Origin: an uncultured Bacilli bacterium
GTDB lineage: Bacteria > Bacillota_I > Bacilli_A > RF39 > UBA660
Direction: 5' to 3'
Length of the DNA: 35,961 nt
NCBI GenBank assembly: GCA_944359025.1
Contig: CALVSM010000003.1
Coordinates: forward strand, 1 to 35,961
A program made the translations under genes and the position numbers. Position 1 is the stretch's first letter. The number at the start of each line of letters is the position of its first letter. The notes beneath the pieces were generated by a model. The model was not told the origin of the DNA. It worked only from the letters and a program-made list of their open reading frames with translations, and ran no database searches. This document shows positions 1 to 8,517 of the stretch, piece after piece.

Positions 1-434
1 GCTATTTTTTCTAACAAGTCAACTTGTTCTTTTTTTATTTCCTCCACTTTATCTTGTTCTTTTTGAATTTCTCTTTGTTTATTTACTAAATTATTTTCTC
101 TTTCTTCTAACATTTGCTCACGATTTTGTAAAGTTTGATCTCTTTTATCAATATTGCTTTCTCTTAAAAGTAATCTTTCTTCTGATTCTTTTAATTCGTT
201 TTTCTTTTCTTTCATTTCCTTTTCAAAATCTATTTTTAATTTATGAGCTTCTTCTTTAGCATCTAATAAATAATTTTTCTTTATTTTATCTGCTTCTTTG
301 TTAGCTTTATCGATAATTGATTCAGCTTTTTTACCAGAAATATTAGTTTTGATATAATTTAGTACAATCATAATAATGATTCCGACAAAAAGTCCCAATA
401 TTACAAGTAAAATGGAGAATATAACATCATTCAT
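1..434 (-). CDS. rny: Ribonuclease Y, N-terminal part (gene runs off the window)
   Basis: Only about the first 144 residues are present. They start at an ATG at 434 with GGAGG at 441-445 six bases upstream. The protein opens MNDVIFSILLVILGL, one membrane anchor (about residues 5-27), followed by a long charged Lys/Glu-rich coiled coil with many 'ER', 'KE' and 'RE' steps. A short anchor followed directly by a long coiled coil is the start of RNase Y, the membrane-bound endoribonuclease that begins mRNA decay in Bacillota. The KH and HD domains would lie outside the window, so catalytic residues cannot be checked. In B. subtilis rny follows recA; here it also lies downstream of recA on the same strand, but a plus-strand HerA-like gene separates them and rny has its own promoter. 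Confidence 0.85.
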   Translation of the reverse strand, partial: MNDVIFSILLVILGLFVGIIIMIVLNYIKTNISGKKAESIIDKANKEADKIKKNYLLDAKEEAHKLKIDFEKEMKEKKNELKESEERLLLRESNIDKRDQTLQNREQMLEERENNLVNKQREIQKEQDKVEEIKKEQVDLLEKI

Positions 435-474
435 ATATTACCTCCACTTTCCTTAGAGTATCAACTCTATTATT

Positions 475-503
475 ATTTTAATATTTATGGAAAGATAAGT
501 CAA
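475..503 (-). promoter_or_regulatory. Promoter of rny, with a small hairpin in the leader
   Basis: On the minus strand, TTGACT (498-503) and TAAAAT (475-480) are separated by 17 bases, a good vegetative sigma promoter about 40 bases upstream of the rny start codon. The leader contains a 6-bp hairpin, TAGAGT/ACTCTA (454-469), without a U-run, so it is not an evident terminator. Confidence 0.7.
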
Positions 504-550
504 GTATAAGTATTTTTCTAAATAAACTAGATTTTTAGATTAAAATAAGA

Positions 551-556
551 TATAAT
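551..556 (+). promoter_or_regulatory. Probable -10 element of the herA-like gene
   Basis: A perfect TATAAT lies 29 bases before the proposed start at 586. No convincing -35 is seen 16-18 bases upstream. It is divergent from the rny promoter. Confidence 0.5.
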
Positions 557-585
557 TATTTATAGAATAAATGAGGGTGAATAAT

Positions 586-2331
586 ATGTTAGGAAAAATA
601 GTTTATATCAGTAACAATATGGCGCATGTTCAAATACCACCAAATGTTAAAGTTTCAACTAACTTAATGAATATGCATGTTATATTTGAAGACGAAAAGA
701 AAAAAGTTTTAGGAGAAATTGATGATATTGGTAAAGACTTAATTAAAATTAGGTTCTTAGGCGAAATAGTTAACAATCAATTTGTCGGTGGGGTTATTAG
801 AAAACCTACTATTGAATCTAATATTAGAATGATTAATAGTGAGGAATTAAAATTAATCATCGGCGCTAACGATAAGAATAGTTTTATGTTAGGAACTAGT
901 GCTTTATATGATAATTATCCAATCATGGTCAATATCAATGAATTATTTTCTAACCATATGGCTATTTTTGGTAATAGTGGTTCAGGTAAATCATGTGGCG
1001 TAGCTCGGCTTTTACAAAACGTATTTAAAAATCCTAATTTTAAACCATATAAAGCCAATATTTTTATTTTTGATGCATATGGTGAATATCACAATGCGTT
1101 TTCTAATTTTAATTCCATCGATCCTAATTATCAGTTTAAATATTATACAACCAATAAACATGACACAATAGGGCAACCATTATTAATACCATTATGGTTA
1201 TTAGATAATGATGATTTTGCTATTTTATTAAATGCAAGTGAACATGCGCAATTACCAATTATCGAAAGAACTTTAAAGTTAGTTAAAATTTTTGCGGCTA
1301 GTGATGAAACAGCTTTAAAATATAAAAATCATTTAATTGCTAAAGCAATTATGAATATTTTATATACTAATCAAAGTGCGAGTAGTAAAAGAAATGATGT
1401 CTTTGCTATTTTCAATTCTTGTTCAACGCCACAATTTAACCCTGAAGCCGTTGTTCAAGGTGTTGGCTATACGCGAAAATTTAGAGAATGTTTTTTAATT
1501 AATGATCAAGATAATTTTTCAGAAAGTGTTTTATTATCCGAATATGTCTCTAGTTTTATCGATGAAAGTTTAGATCAATATGAAGAAAAAGAAATAAATT
1601 ATTTTACTTTAGAAGATTTAGAAAAAGCTTTAAACTTTACTTTAATTTCAGAAGGACTACTTAGAAATGAAAAAGCTTATAACAGTGCGGTTACCTTAAA
1701 AGTAAGACTTCATTCTATAATTATTAGTGAATATGCAAGATATTTTAATGTTCCTGAATTTATGACAATCGATCAATATATTGCTAGTCTAATTAGTAAT
1801 AATAACCATAAAGCCCAAATAATTAACTTTAATTTAGAAGATGTCGAAGATTGGTTTGCTAAATTTGTGACTAAAACTTATGTAAAATTATTATTCGATT
1901 ATACTAAAAATATGAGCAATAGAGCTACCATACCATTTCATATATTTATTGAAGAAGCACATAGATATGTTCAAAAAGATAGTGATACTTTCCTTTTAGG
2001 TTATAATATATTTGATCGCGTCGCTAAAGAAGGGCGTAAATATGGACTTATTTTAGATTTAATTTCCCAAAGACCAGTTGAATTATCTGATACTGTTATC
2101 TCACAAATGTCTAATTTTTTGATTTTTAAAATAACCCATCCTTTAGATGTTGAATATATTCAAAAAATGTTACCTAATATCAGTATCGATATTGTCGAAA
2201 AGCAAAAAAGTTTACAACCTGGTACCTGTATGGCTTTTGGTCGTGCCTTTAAAATTCCTATGATTGTTAGAATGCAAATGCCTGATCCAATGCCGGAAAG
2301 TAGTAACTGTGATATCATAAATACATGGTAA
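586..2331 (+). CDS. HerA-like hexameric ATPase / DNA translocase (DUF87 family)
   Basis: A 581-residue AAA+-type ATPase of the HerA/FtsK clan. The first ~85 residues look like the HAS beta-barrel that precedes the HerA motor. Walker A is GNSGSGKS (residues 129-136 from this start) and Walker B is IFIEEAHR (about 453-460). A late arginine-rich stretch (DRVAKEGRKYG, then QRPVEL) fits the usual sensor/arginine-finger region. The start at 586 is chosen over the in-frame ATG at 571 because GAGGGTGA at 573-580 then becomes a properly spaced ribosome binding site. HerA proteins pump DNA and usually partner a nuclease such as NurA, or form a defence pair; no such partner is adjacent. It is convergent with recA, sharing a terminator, and stands alone on the plus strand. 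Family is sure; function is open. Confidence 0.85.
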   Translation: MLGKIVYISNNMAHVQIPPNVKVSTNLMNMHVIFEDEKKKVLGEIDDIGKDLIKIRFLGEIVNNQFVGGVIRKPTIESNIRMINSEELKLIIGANDKNSFMLGTSALYDNYPIMVNINELFSNHMAIFGNSGSGKSCGVARLLQNVFKNPNFKPYKANIFIFDAYGEYHNAFSNFNSIDPNYQFKYYTTNKHDTIGQPLLIPLWLLDNDDFAILLNASEHAQLPIIERTLKLVKIFAASDETALKYKNHLIAKAIMNILYTNQSASSKRNDVFAIFNSCSTPQFNPEAVVQGVGYTRKFRECFLINDQDNFSESVLLSEYVSSFIDESLDQYEEKEINYFTLEDLEKALNFTLISEGLLRNEKAYNSAVTLKVRLHSIIISEYARYFNVPEFMTIDQYIASLISNNNHKAQIINFNLEDVEDWFAKFVTKTYVKLLFDYTKNMSNRATIPFHIFIEEAHRYVQKDSDTFLLGYNIFDRVAKEGRKYGLILDLISQRPVELSDTVISQMSNFLIFKITHPLDVEYIQKMLPNISIDIVEKQKSLQPGTCMAFGRAFKIPMIVRMQMPDPMPESSNCDIINTW

Positions 2332-2362
2332 AAAAAATTGGCTTTTATAAAACCAATTTTTT
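2331..2362. terminator. Bidirectional terminator between herA-like gene and recA
   Basis: AAATTGG (2335-2341) pairs with CCAATTT (2353-2359), and the interior TTTTATAAAA can extend the stem. A-runs on the left and T-runs on the right give a U-tract in both directions. It sits exactly between the convergent stop codons. Confidence 0.8.
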
Positions 2363-3377
2363 ATTTTTCTTCTTTTTTATTTTCTTTTTTTAGACCAAAA
2401 TGAATTCTTACTCTATCCTCTATTTCTTTAGATAATTCAGGGTTCTTTTTTAACAAATCTTTAACATTCTCTTTACCTTGACCAATTTTTTCCCCTTTAT
2501 ATGAATACCAAGCACCACTTTTTTCAATAATATTGGCTTCACTTGCTAAATCGACCAATTCACCTTCGTGTGAAACTCCTTCGCCATACATAATATCAAC
2601 AGTACAAGACTTAAAAGGGGGCGCCATTTTATTTTTAACTACTTTAATAGTTGTTTTATTACCGACAATATCAGTTCCTAATTTAATAGCTTCAGCTCTT
2701 CTAATTTCTAATCTAATTGAAGAATAGAATTTTAAAGCGCGACCACCTGGAGTGACTTCAGGGTTACCAAACATAACGCCAACTTTTTCTCTTAATTGAT
2801 TAATGAATATTGCAATTGTATTTGTCTTATTAATAACACCCGCTAATTTTCTTAAAGCTTGACTCATTAATCTAGCTTGTAGTCCAACATGGGAATCACC
2901 CATTTCGCCTTCGATTTCTGCTTGGGGAACTAAAGCCGCAACCGAATCAATTACAATAACACTAATAGCACCACTTCTTACTAAGGCTTCACATATTTCT
3001 AAAGCTTGTTCGCCATTATCTGGTTGTGATAATAATAATTCATCTATATTGACGCCTAATTTTTTAGCATATTGTGGATCTAAAGAGTTCTCGGCATCAA
3101 TAAATGCTACTCTACCACCTAATTTTTGAGCTTCAGCAATCGCATGTAAAGCAAATGTTGTTTTACCACTTGATTCAGGACCATAAATTTCAATTATTCT
3201 TCCCTTTGGATATCCACCAATACCTAAAATCATATCTAAAGCAATTGAACCACTAGGAATTACATCTATTTGTCTAACTTCGTTAGAACCTAATTTCATT
3301 ACCGAACCTTTACCAAATTGTTTTTCGATATCTTGTAAAACTTGGTCTAAAGTTTTATCACTACTACTTTTTGTCAT
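2361..3377 (-). CDS. recA: Recombinase RecA
   Basis: A 338-residue RecA, full length for the core family. Walker A is GPESSGKT (residues 66-73). The family signatures are present, including 'VIDSVAAL', the L1/L2 DNA-binding loop region with '[17 protein letters not shown]', and '[12 protein letters not shown]'. RecA forms ATP-dependent filaments on single-stranded DNA, drives homologous recombination, and triggers LexA self-cleavage. The C-terminal tail is short and Lys/Glu mixed rather than strongly acidic as in E. coli. The start has GAGGAGG at 3382-3388. A consensus promoter and a LexA/DinR box lie directly upstream, so SOS control is likely. The gene stands as a single-gene unit. Confidence 0.98.
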   Translation of the reverse strand: MTKSSSDKTLDQVLQDIEKQFGKGSVMKLGSNEVRQIDVIPSGSIALDMILGIGGYPKGRIIEIYGPESSGKTTFALHAIAEAQKLGGRVAFIDAENSLDPQYAKKLGVNIDELLLSQPDNGEQALEICEALVRSGAISVIVIDSVAALVPQAEIEGEMGDSHVGLQARLMSQALRKLAGVINKTNTIAIFINQLREKVGVMFGNPEVTPGGRALKFYSSIRLEIRRAEAIKLGTDIVGNKTTIKVVKNKMAPPFKSCTVDIMYGEGVSHEGELVDLASEANIIEKSGAWYSYKGEKIGQGKENVKDLLKKNPELSKEIEDRVRIHFGLKKENKKEEK

Positions 3378-3408
3378 ATTTCCTCCTCTATTTAACTCCT
3401 ACAGTCTA

Positions 3409-3459
3409 ATTATAAACTATTTAAAAAATAAAGTCAATAGAAAAACGAACTAAAGTTTG
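3409..3459 (-). promoter_or_regulatory. recA promoter with LexA/DinR (SOS) box
   Basis: On the minus strand, TTGACT (3432-3437) and a perfect TATAAT (3409-3414) are 17 bases apart. Just upstream of the -35, at 3446-3459, is CGAACTAAAGTTTG (plus-strand reading), which fits the Bacillota LexA/DinR pattern CGAAC-N4-GTTYG. The position and match suggest SOS repression of recA. Confidence 0.8.
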
Positions 3460-3473
3460 CTTTCTTGCTTAAT

Positions 3474-3498
3474 TAAAAAGATAGCCTATCGACTATCT
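3474..3498 (-). terminator. Terminator of the 611-aa secreted protein gene
   Basis: Read on the minus strand, AGATAG and CTATCT (3493-3498 and 3479-3484) form a 6-bp stem, followed by TTTTTAATT. The stop codon lies inside the stem. Confidence 0.65.
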
Positions 3499-5328
3499 TA
3501 TATGATCATATTCATCTTCCCCGATATAAACGCGATTACCATTTTCATCATAATAGTAAGCACCATCGTAATTATTATAATCATCATTATAATCATCGTT
3601 ATAATCGTCGTCAATTGTATAACCATAACGATTTAATAAGGCACTATTAGTTGCTTGATCCCAACTAATACTTGTACCAAACATCGCTGATATATCACGG
3701 GCAGGAACGTAAGTTGTTCCATTAATAATATATACTTCTGTTTTTTGACCATTAGTTAATTGTGGTGTATATAAATTACCATTAAAATAAATATTTACAC
3801 CGATAGCAGCTGTTACTTCTTTTTTAGTTAATGTTTTACTTGGTTGTTCATTAGATACAGGTACCGCTGGATAATTTTTAAAATATACTTTATTGCCATT
3901 AGCATCAATATAAAATTCATTACTGATATTATTGTTAGATTGAATATAAACTGAATTATTTTTCCATTCGACATCCGCACCATATAAAGTTGAGATAGCT
4001 GCAATTGGTAAATAAGTTGTTCCATTATGAACAAATGGAGTTATCTTGTTACCATTAGCATCTTTTGGTGTATATAATATTCCATCGACATAAATATTAA
4101 CACCAGTATAAGCATCTATTTTAACATTTTTTAATTGACTTGGATTAGTAACAGCACTAGATTGTAAATCTTTAGTATCTAAATAACCACGGTCGATAGT
4201 TAATAATGTTTCATTGCCATTTCTATAATAAACAAAGCCTTGTTCTTCACTAATTCTAACAGGTTTATTGTTGATAGAATATTCGACATAATCACGATAA
4301 TTAATACGACTAGAATTTTTATTATATACCTTTGATACCATTAAAGATTGTTTATAATTCAAATATTGATTTAAAGCTGGTTTTAAATTTTGATAATAAG
4401 CATATTTATTATTGATAGTTTGACTAATTAAATTAGTATCACCATAAATAGCTAAAAGGACATCTTCTTTTGAACTGTTGCTGATATTATAATTACCAGA
4501 ATTAATAGCGCTTTCTATTTTGTCATAGAATATGTCAATATCACGCATTGCTTGAAGACACATATTTTCATTATTTTTAGGAATAACTACTGTATCATAT
4601 TCCGTTTTAAAATTAGGTCTTGTTCCACTATATGTCACATCTAAATTAGGAATAACTACTAAAGTTTTATCTTTGCTTAATTTAGAATCATCTAAAGTAA
4701 TTATTCTTGAATCAATAATTTGATTATTTCTTAATTCATATACTCCAATATTCACTAAATTATTATTACCAATACTATTAGCAAATACACAAGTATAATC
4801 ATCATCATAATCATTTAAGTCTCTAACCGAAATGTTAGTAACACTAGAAAAAACTAATTTACTTTCGTTAATTTTACTATCTAAATATTTTTTAATAATT
4901 TGTTTTTCCGTGCTGTTTAAATCATCCATTACTTCTTCATATTCATTTTCAATTAAATTAATGCTAGCTAACATTCTTGCCATACTATTAGCTTTTCTAC
5001 CAGTATGGTTAATATTCATTCCTCCATTAGCTAAAACCGTATAAATTTCTTGAAAATCATCATCGATATCTTCGATAATTGCATTTAATTCTCTAGCTTG
5101 GCGATCGGTAACATAACTTGATTTATATGTTCCTTCATTAACATATTCATTATTGCCACTATAAGTAATATTTATCGTTGGAAATTCAATATTAGCAGCT
5201 TCAGCTTTAGTAGCACCAGCGCCAACGACAAAACCAGTTGCTAAAACAAAAGGTAGAGCTTTTTTTAAAATTAAATTTTTGCCATTATGGACAAGTTCGT
5301 TAATTTTTTGTCTATTAATATTAATCAT
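3493..5328 (-). CDS. Secreted protein with two copper-amine-oxidase-N-like (stalk) repeats
   Basis: A 611-residue exported protein. Residues 1-45 form a signal peptide: basic start, hydrophobic LPFVLATGFVVGAGA, cleavage likely after AEA. Residues ~50-400 are not recognised. Two similar modules follow at about 402-462 and 505-565. Each has GVNIY..G.LYTP, then NGTTYLP or NGTTYVP, then an 'ISxxxGxxxxW' step, which is the pattern of the copper amine oxidase N-terminal domain family (PF07833-like), usually a wall or stalk repeat and not an enzyme. The short motif Y-D-x-N-G-N-x-V-Y occurs twice (after each module). A DDYN-repeat tail lies near 573-589. No sortase motif or C-terminal membrane anchor is visible. 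The ribosome binding site is GGGGGA upstream of the ATG. Function unknown; a cell-surface role is inferred. Confidence 0.8.
   Translation of the reverse strand: MININRQKINELVHNGKNLILKKALPFVLATGFVVGAGATKAEAANIEFPTINITYSGNNEYVNEGTYKSSYVTDRQARELNAIIEDIDDDFQEIYTVLANGGMNINHTGRKANSMARMLASINLIENEYEEVMDDLNSTEKQIIKKYLDSKINESKLVFSSVTNISVRDLNDYDDDYTCVFANSIGNNNLVNIGVYELRNNQIIDSRIITLDDSKLSKDKTLVVIPNLDVTYSGTRPNFKTEYDTVVIPKNNENMCLQAMRDIDIFYDKIESAINSGNYNISNSSKEDVLLAIYGDTNLISQTINNKYAYYQNLKPALNQYLNYKQSLMVSKVYNKNSSRINYRDYVEYSINNKPVRISEEQGFVYYRNGNETLLTIDRGYLDTKDLQSSAVTNPSQLKNVKIDAYTGVNIYVDGILYTPKDANGNKITPFVHNGTTYLPIAAISTLYGADVEWKNNSVYIQSNNNISNEFYIDANGNKVYFKNYPAVPVSNEQPSKTLTKKEVTAAIGVNIYFNGNLYTPQLTNGQKTEVYIINGTTYVPARDISAMFGTSISWDQATNSALLNRYGYTIDDDYNDDYNDDYNNYDGAYYYDENGNRVYIGEDEYDHIR
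3564..3612 (-). repeat. Short tandem repeat encoding the DDYN acidic tail
   Basis: A roughly 12-base unit, about ATCATCATTATA on the plus strand, is repeated with small changes. It encodes D-D-Y-N repeats near the C-terminus of the 611-aa secreted protein. Such in-frame runs often vary in copy number between strains. Confidence 0.7.
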
Positions 5329-5367
5329 AATGATTCCCCCTTTAATTAATATTGTCTTTTATACTAA

Positions 5368-5389
5368 CACAAACAAATTTAAAAGTCAA
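5368..5389 (-). promoter_or_regulatory. Possible promoter of the 611-aa secreted protein gene
   Basis: TTGACT (5384-5389, minus strand) is followed 17 bases later by TAGTAT, only a partial -10 match. TATAAA occurs a few bases further on. The spacing is acceptable but the -10 is weak. Confidence 0.4.
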
Positions 5390-5422
5390 ATTAAAGAACT
5401 GAAATCTAAGATGTCAGTTCTT
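5385..5422 (-). terminator. Terminator of murC
   Basis: On the minus strand AAGAACTG and CAGTTCTT (5415-5422 and 5394-5401) form an 8-bp stem, followed by TAATTTGAC. The murC stop codon TGA falls at the stem edge. The U-tract is modest. Confidence 0.6.
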
Positions 5423-6727
5423 CATGCTTTTTTCTAATAATTCTTCATATTTATTTTGTAAAACATAAATATCTTTGCTACTCATAAAAATAAGAACAGC
5501 ATTTTTATGTTTTAATAATTTATCAGCCATATCTAAATTTATATATTCGCCATTATCTAATTTATCTAATATAACTTGACAAGTTACATCATCATAACCG
5601 ATTTCTTCGCGATCAACACCGACATCCATCACATAAGCTTTATCAGCTAAATTTAGAGCATCAGCAAATTCTTGAGCCATTTCTTTAGTTCTTGATAAAG
5701 TATGGGTTTTTAATATAGCGACGATTTCTTTATCAGGATATTTTTGTCTTGCCCCTTTAATTGTTACTTTAACTTCGGTTGGATGATGAGCATAATCATC
5801 GATTGTAACAATATCGCCAATTACTTTTTCTTTAAATCTTCTTTTAGCTCCTTTAAATGTTTTTAAATATTTAGCTACTTCTTTAGCTTCCAATCTTTCA
5901 TAATAACAAACCCCAATTACAGCTAAAGCATTCAATAACATATGTTTACCATATAGCGGTAAATCAAAGTGACCATAATAATTATCTTCAATAAACACAT
6001 CAAAACTTGTTCCTTCATTAGAGTATTCAACATTTTTAGCGATAATATCATTATCTTCATTTAACCCATAGAAAAATATTGGAACATTTACTTCAATGGT
6101 GTGAGTATATGGATCATCCCCACAAGCAATAACCATTTTTTCAGCTAATTTAGCATATTCTTGATAAGCGGATACAACATCGTCAATATCTTTATAATAA
6201 TCGATATGATCTAATTCAATATTAGTTATAATGGCATAATATGGTGTATAACTTAAAAAATGTCTTTTATATTCGCAAGCTTCTAAAGCAAAATATTCAT
6301 TATCTTTATTAGCATCACCAGTACCATCACCAATCAAATAATTACAACCTGTAATGTTTTTTAAAACATGACTTAACATAGCAGTAGTTGTTGTTTTTCC
6401 ATGACATCCAGCAATAGTAATAGTTTTAAACATTTTTGTTAATTTGCCAACCATTTCTTGATAAGAATATATTTTTAAACCTAATTCTTTAGCTCGAACT
6501 ATTTCTTCATGAGTATCTTTAAAAGCATTCCCTTGAATAATAATCATATCCTCTTTAATATTATCTTTATTAAATTCATAAATTTTTATTTCTTTATCAA
6601 CTAAAGCTTGTTCGGTAAAGAAATGATCTGGTTTATCACTACCTTCAACTTCATAACCCAAGCCATCGAGAATTTGCGCTAAAGCACTCATTCCTGTTCC
6701 TTTTATTCCAACCAGAAAGTATTTCAT
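5414..6727 (-). CDS. murC: UDP-N-acetylmuramate--L-alanine ligase MurC
   Basis: A 437-residue Mur ligase, the usual MurC length. It catalyses ATP-dependent addition of L-Ala to UDP-MurNAc in the cytoplasm, the first amino acid step of the peptidoglycan stem. The N-terminal Rossmann motif is GIKGTGMS (residues 7-14) and the Mur P-loop is GCHGKTTTT (107-115). 'LEACEYKRHFL', 'TNIELDHIDYY' and 'DDYAHHPTEV' are the family's central and C-terminal signatures. MurC is preferred to Mpl or MurT because the N-terminal 'VGIKGTGMSALAQIL' run and whole layout match Bacillus MurC. GGAGATGG lies at 6734-6741. It is transcribed in the same direction as obg with a 67-base gap. Confidence 0.95.
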   Translation of the reverse strand: MKYFLVGIKGTGMSALAQILDGLGYEVEGSDKPDHFFTEQALVDKEIKIYEFNKDNIKEDMIIIQGNAFKDTHEEIVRAKELGLKIYSYQEMVGKLTKMFKTITIAGCHGKTTTTAMLSHVLKNITGCNYLIGDGTGDANKDNEYFALEACEYKRHFLSYTPYYAIITNIELDHIDYYKDIDDVVSAYQEYAKLAEKMVIACGDDPYTHTIEVNVPIFFYGLNEDNDIIAKNVEYSNEGTSFDVFIEDNYYGHFDLPLYGKHMLLNALAVIGVCYYERLEAKEVAKYLKTFKGAKRRFKEKVIGDIVTIDDYAHHPTEVKVTIKGARQKYPDKEIVAILKTHTLSRTKEMAQEFADALNLADKAYVMDVGVDREEIGYDDVTCQVILDKLDNGEYINLDMADKLLKHKNAVLIFMSSKDIYVLQNKYEELLEKSMKN

Positions 6728-6794
6728 TAATTAACCATCTCCTATTATTATTTTACACCATTTAGAAGTAAAAAGTCCATAATTTTAACTAAAA

Positions 6795-8063
6795 TTATTC
6801 TTTATATTCAAATTCTAAATCTAATATTCTAATCGTATCGCCTTCTAAAGCACCTAATTCTCTTAACTTGTCGTCGACACCATATTTTCTTAATTTATTA
6901 GCGAATCTATTAGCCGCTTCGTCAGTATTAAATTTAGTCATTTTTAATAATTTTTCTATTTTTTCGCCTTTTACTACCCAAGTATTTCCTTCTTTAGTAA
7001 TCGTAAATGGTTGTTCCTCTTTAAATTTATATAAAACATGGCTTTCAAATTTTTCTTCTTCATATAATGGTTCTTTAGCAATAGTTTCTAATTTTTTAGC
7101 TAAAGCTTCGACAACTTCTTTTAAACCTTCATTATTGATTGCTTTTACTGGATAAACATCTATTTTTACTTTCTTTTTAAATTCTTCTAAATTCTTTAAA
7201 GCTGATGGCATATCCATTTTATTAGCAATAACAATTTGGGGTTTATCTAATATTTTAGGGTTAAACTCTTTTAATTCATTATTAATTATAATATAATCTT
7301 CGTAAGGATCTCTTCCTTCAGTAGCTCCCATATCGATAACGTGTGCAATAATTCTTGTTCTTTCGATATGTTTTAAAAATTGATCACCTAAACCATCTCC
7401 TTTAGATGCTCCTTCGATTAAACCTGGTAAATCGGCTACAACAAAAGAAGTATTATTTGCTTTAACAACACCTAAATTAGGTTTTAAAGTTGTAAAATGA
7501 TAAGCGGCTATTTTAGGTTTAGCAGCCGAAATTTGCGAAATTATCGTCGATTTTCCAACACTTGGCATCCCAACTAAACCAACATCAGCTAGTAATTTTA
7601 ATTCAACTTTTACTCTTCTAACCTCTCCAGGTTCGCCGTTTTCAGCAAAATGCGGAGCAGGATTAGACTTAGTAGCAAAAGCAATATTTCCTCTTCCACC
7701 TCGGCCACCATTAGCAACAACAACTTCATCGTCTTTTTTAGTTAAGTCAGCTATTATTAAACCGGTATCTAAATCGGTTATGACCGTACCTAAAGGAACA
7801 TTTATTATAATATCGTCAGCTTTAGCGCCATTCATCCCTTTTCCTAGACCATTATTACCTTTTTTACCTTTAATTTGTTTTTGATATCTTAAATCGATCA
7901 AAGTATTTAAACCTTCATCAACCCTAAAAATAATATCGGAACCTTTACCACCATTTCCCCCGTATGGTCCACCCATTTCAACAAATTTTTCTCTTCTAAA
8001 AGCCATACAGCCATCGCCACCAGCTCCGGCTATCAGTTCTAATACTACTTCATCAATAAACAT
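6795..8063 (-). CDS. obg: GTPase Obg (CgtA)
   Basis: 422 residues with the three Obg parts. The N-terminal Gly-rich Obg fold contains 'GGPYGGNGGKGSD' and 'ANGGRGGRGN'. The TRAFAC GTPase domain has G1 GMPSVGKS (about 165-172), G3 DLPG and G4 NKMD. A C-terminal OCT domain covers roughly the last 80 residues. Obg acts in late 50S ribosome assembly and in stress and cell-cycle control. The ATG at 8063 is chosen over an in-frame GTG at 8072 because GGGTGG lies five bases ahead of it and MFIDEV matches the family start. Gene order rplU-prp-rpmA-x-obg is that of B. subtilis; the gene between rpmA and obg here is a receiver-domain protein, not spo0B. Confidence 0.97.
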   Translation of the reverse strand: MFIDEVVLELIAGAGGDGCMAFRREKFVEMGGPYGGNGGKGSDIIFRVDEGLNTLIDLRYQKQIKGKKGNNGLGKGMNGAKADDIIINVPLGTVITDLDTGLIIADLTKKDDEVVVANGGRGGRGNIAFATKSNPAPHFAENGEPGEVRRVKVELKLLADVGLVGMPSVGKSTIISQISAAKPKIAAYHFTTLKPNLGVVKANNTSFVVADLPGLIEGASKGDGLGDQFLKHIERTRIIAHVIDMGATEGRDPYEDYIIINNELKEFNPKILDKPQIVIANKMDMPSALKNLEEFKKKVKIDVYPVKAINNEGLKEVVEALAKKLETIAKEPLYEEEKFESHVLYKFKEEQPFTITKEGNTWVVKGEKIEKLLKMTKFNTDEAANRFANKLRKYGVDDKLRELGALEGDTIRILDLEFEYKE

Positions 8064-8080
8064 AGTTACCACCCATTTAA

Positions 8081-8109
8081 ATTATACACTAAAAGAAAAA
8101 AATAGTCAT
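8081..8109 (-). promoter_or_regulatory. Promoter of obg
   Basis: On the minus strand, ATGACT (8104-8109) is 17 bases from a perfect TATAAT (8081-8086). The -35 overlaps the terminator of the upstream response regulator gene. Confidence 0.6.
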
Positions 8110-8119
8110 TACTATTTTT
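8094..8119 (-). terminator. Terminator of the response regulator gene
   Basis: A 9-bp stem is formed by AAAAATAGT and ACTATTTTT (minus strand, 8111-8119 with 8098-8106), with a 4-base loop and more T residues after it. The stop codon is in the stem. Confidence 0.7.
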
Positions 8120-8498
8120 GTTCTCTTAATACTAATTTATCGATACTAGTTTTAATATCTTTTTCACTAAATGGTTTGTTTAAAACATCGACGATAGGAT
8201 ATTTAAAGACTTTATCGATAGAATCTTTCGTATCATCACCAGTTAAAATACATACAGGTATTTTTTCAAACAAATGGTTTTTTTCAAATATTTCTAACAC
8301 TTCAAAACCATTTAATTTAGGCATATTTAAATCTAACAACATTCCGATAAATTGTTTATCAAAATTGTTGCGAATAGCATCGATTGCTTCAATACCATCT
8401 TTAGCCAAAATAACATTAAATTCATCTTTAAATATCTTATTTACAAAGCTTGTAATTATACTTGAATCATCAACAACTAATAAAATTTTTGTTTCCAT
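8112..8498 (-). CDS. Single-domain response regulator (CheY/Spo0F-like receiver)
   Basis: 128 residues forming one receiver domain and nothing more. The acidic pair is D10-D11, the phospho-acceptor Asp is D56 in 'LLDLNMP', the switch Thr is T86 in 'ILTGDD', and the conserved Lys is K108 in 'NKPF'. With no output domain it should work by protein-protein contact or as a phosphorelay intermediate. It lies between rpmA and obg, where B. subtilis carries the phosphotransferase gene spo0B, while Spo0F is itself a lone receiver; the resemblance of context is suggestive only. No histidine kinase is in the window. GAGGTAG precedes the ATG. It has its own extended -10 and its own terminator. Confidence 0.9.
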   Translation of the reverse strand: METKILLVVDDSSIITSFVNKIFKDEFNVILAKDGIEAIDAIRNNFDKQFIGMLLDLNMPKLNGFEVLEIFEKNHLFEKIPVCILTGDDTKDSIDKVFKYPIVDVLNKPFSEKDIKTSIDKLVLREQK

Positions 8499-8517
8499 AT
8501 AATCTACCTCTATTTTT

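Noticed and set aside
586..3377. HerA defence island
   Set aside because: Only the ATPase is present; flanking genes are recA and rny, and no nuclease, SIR2 or methylase gene is adjacent.
6778..6797. AT-only hairpin after obg (AATTTTA/TAAAATT) as a terminator
   Set aside because: The stem has no G-C pairs and no T-run follows on the minus strand, so it is not convincing.
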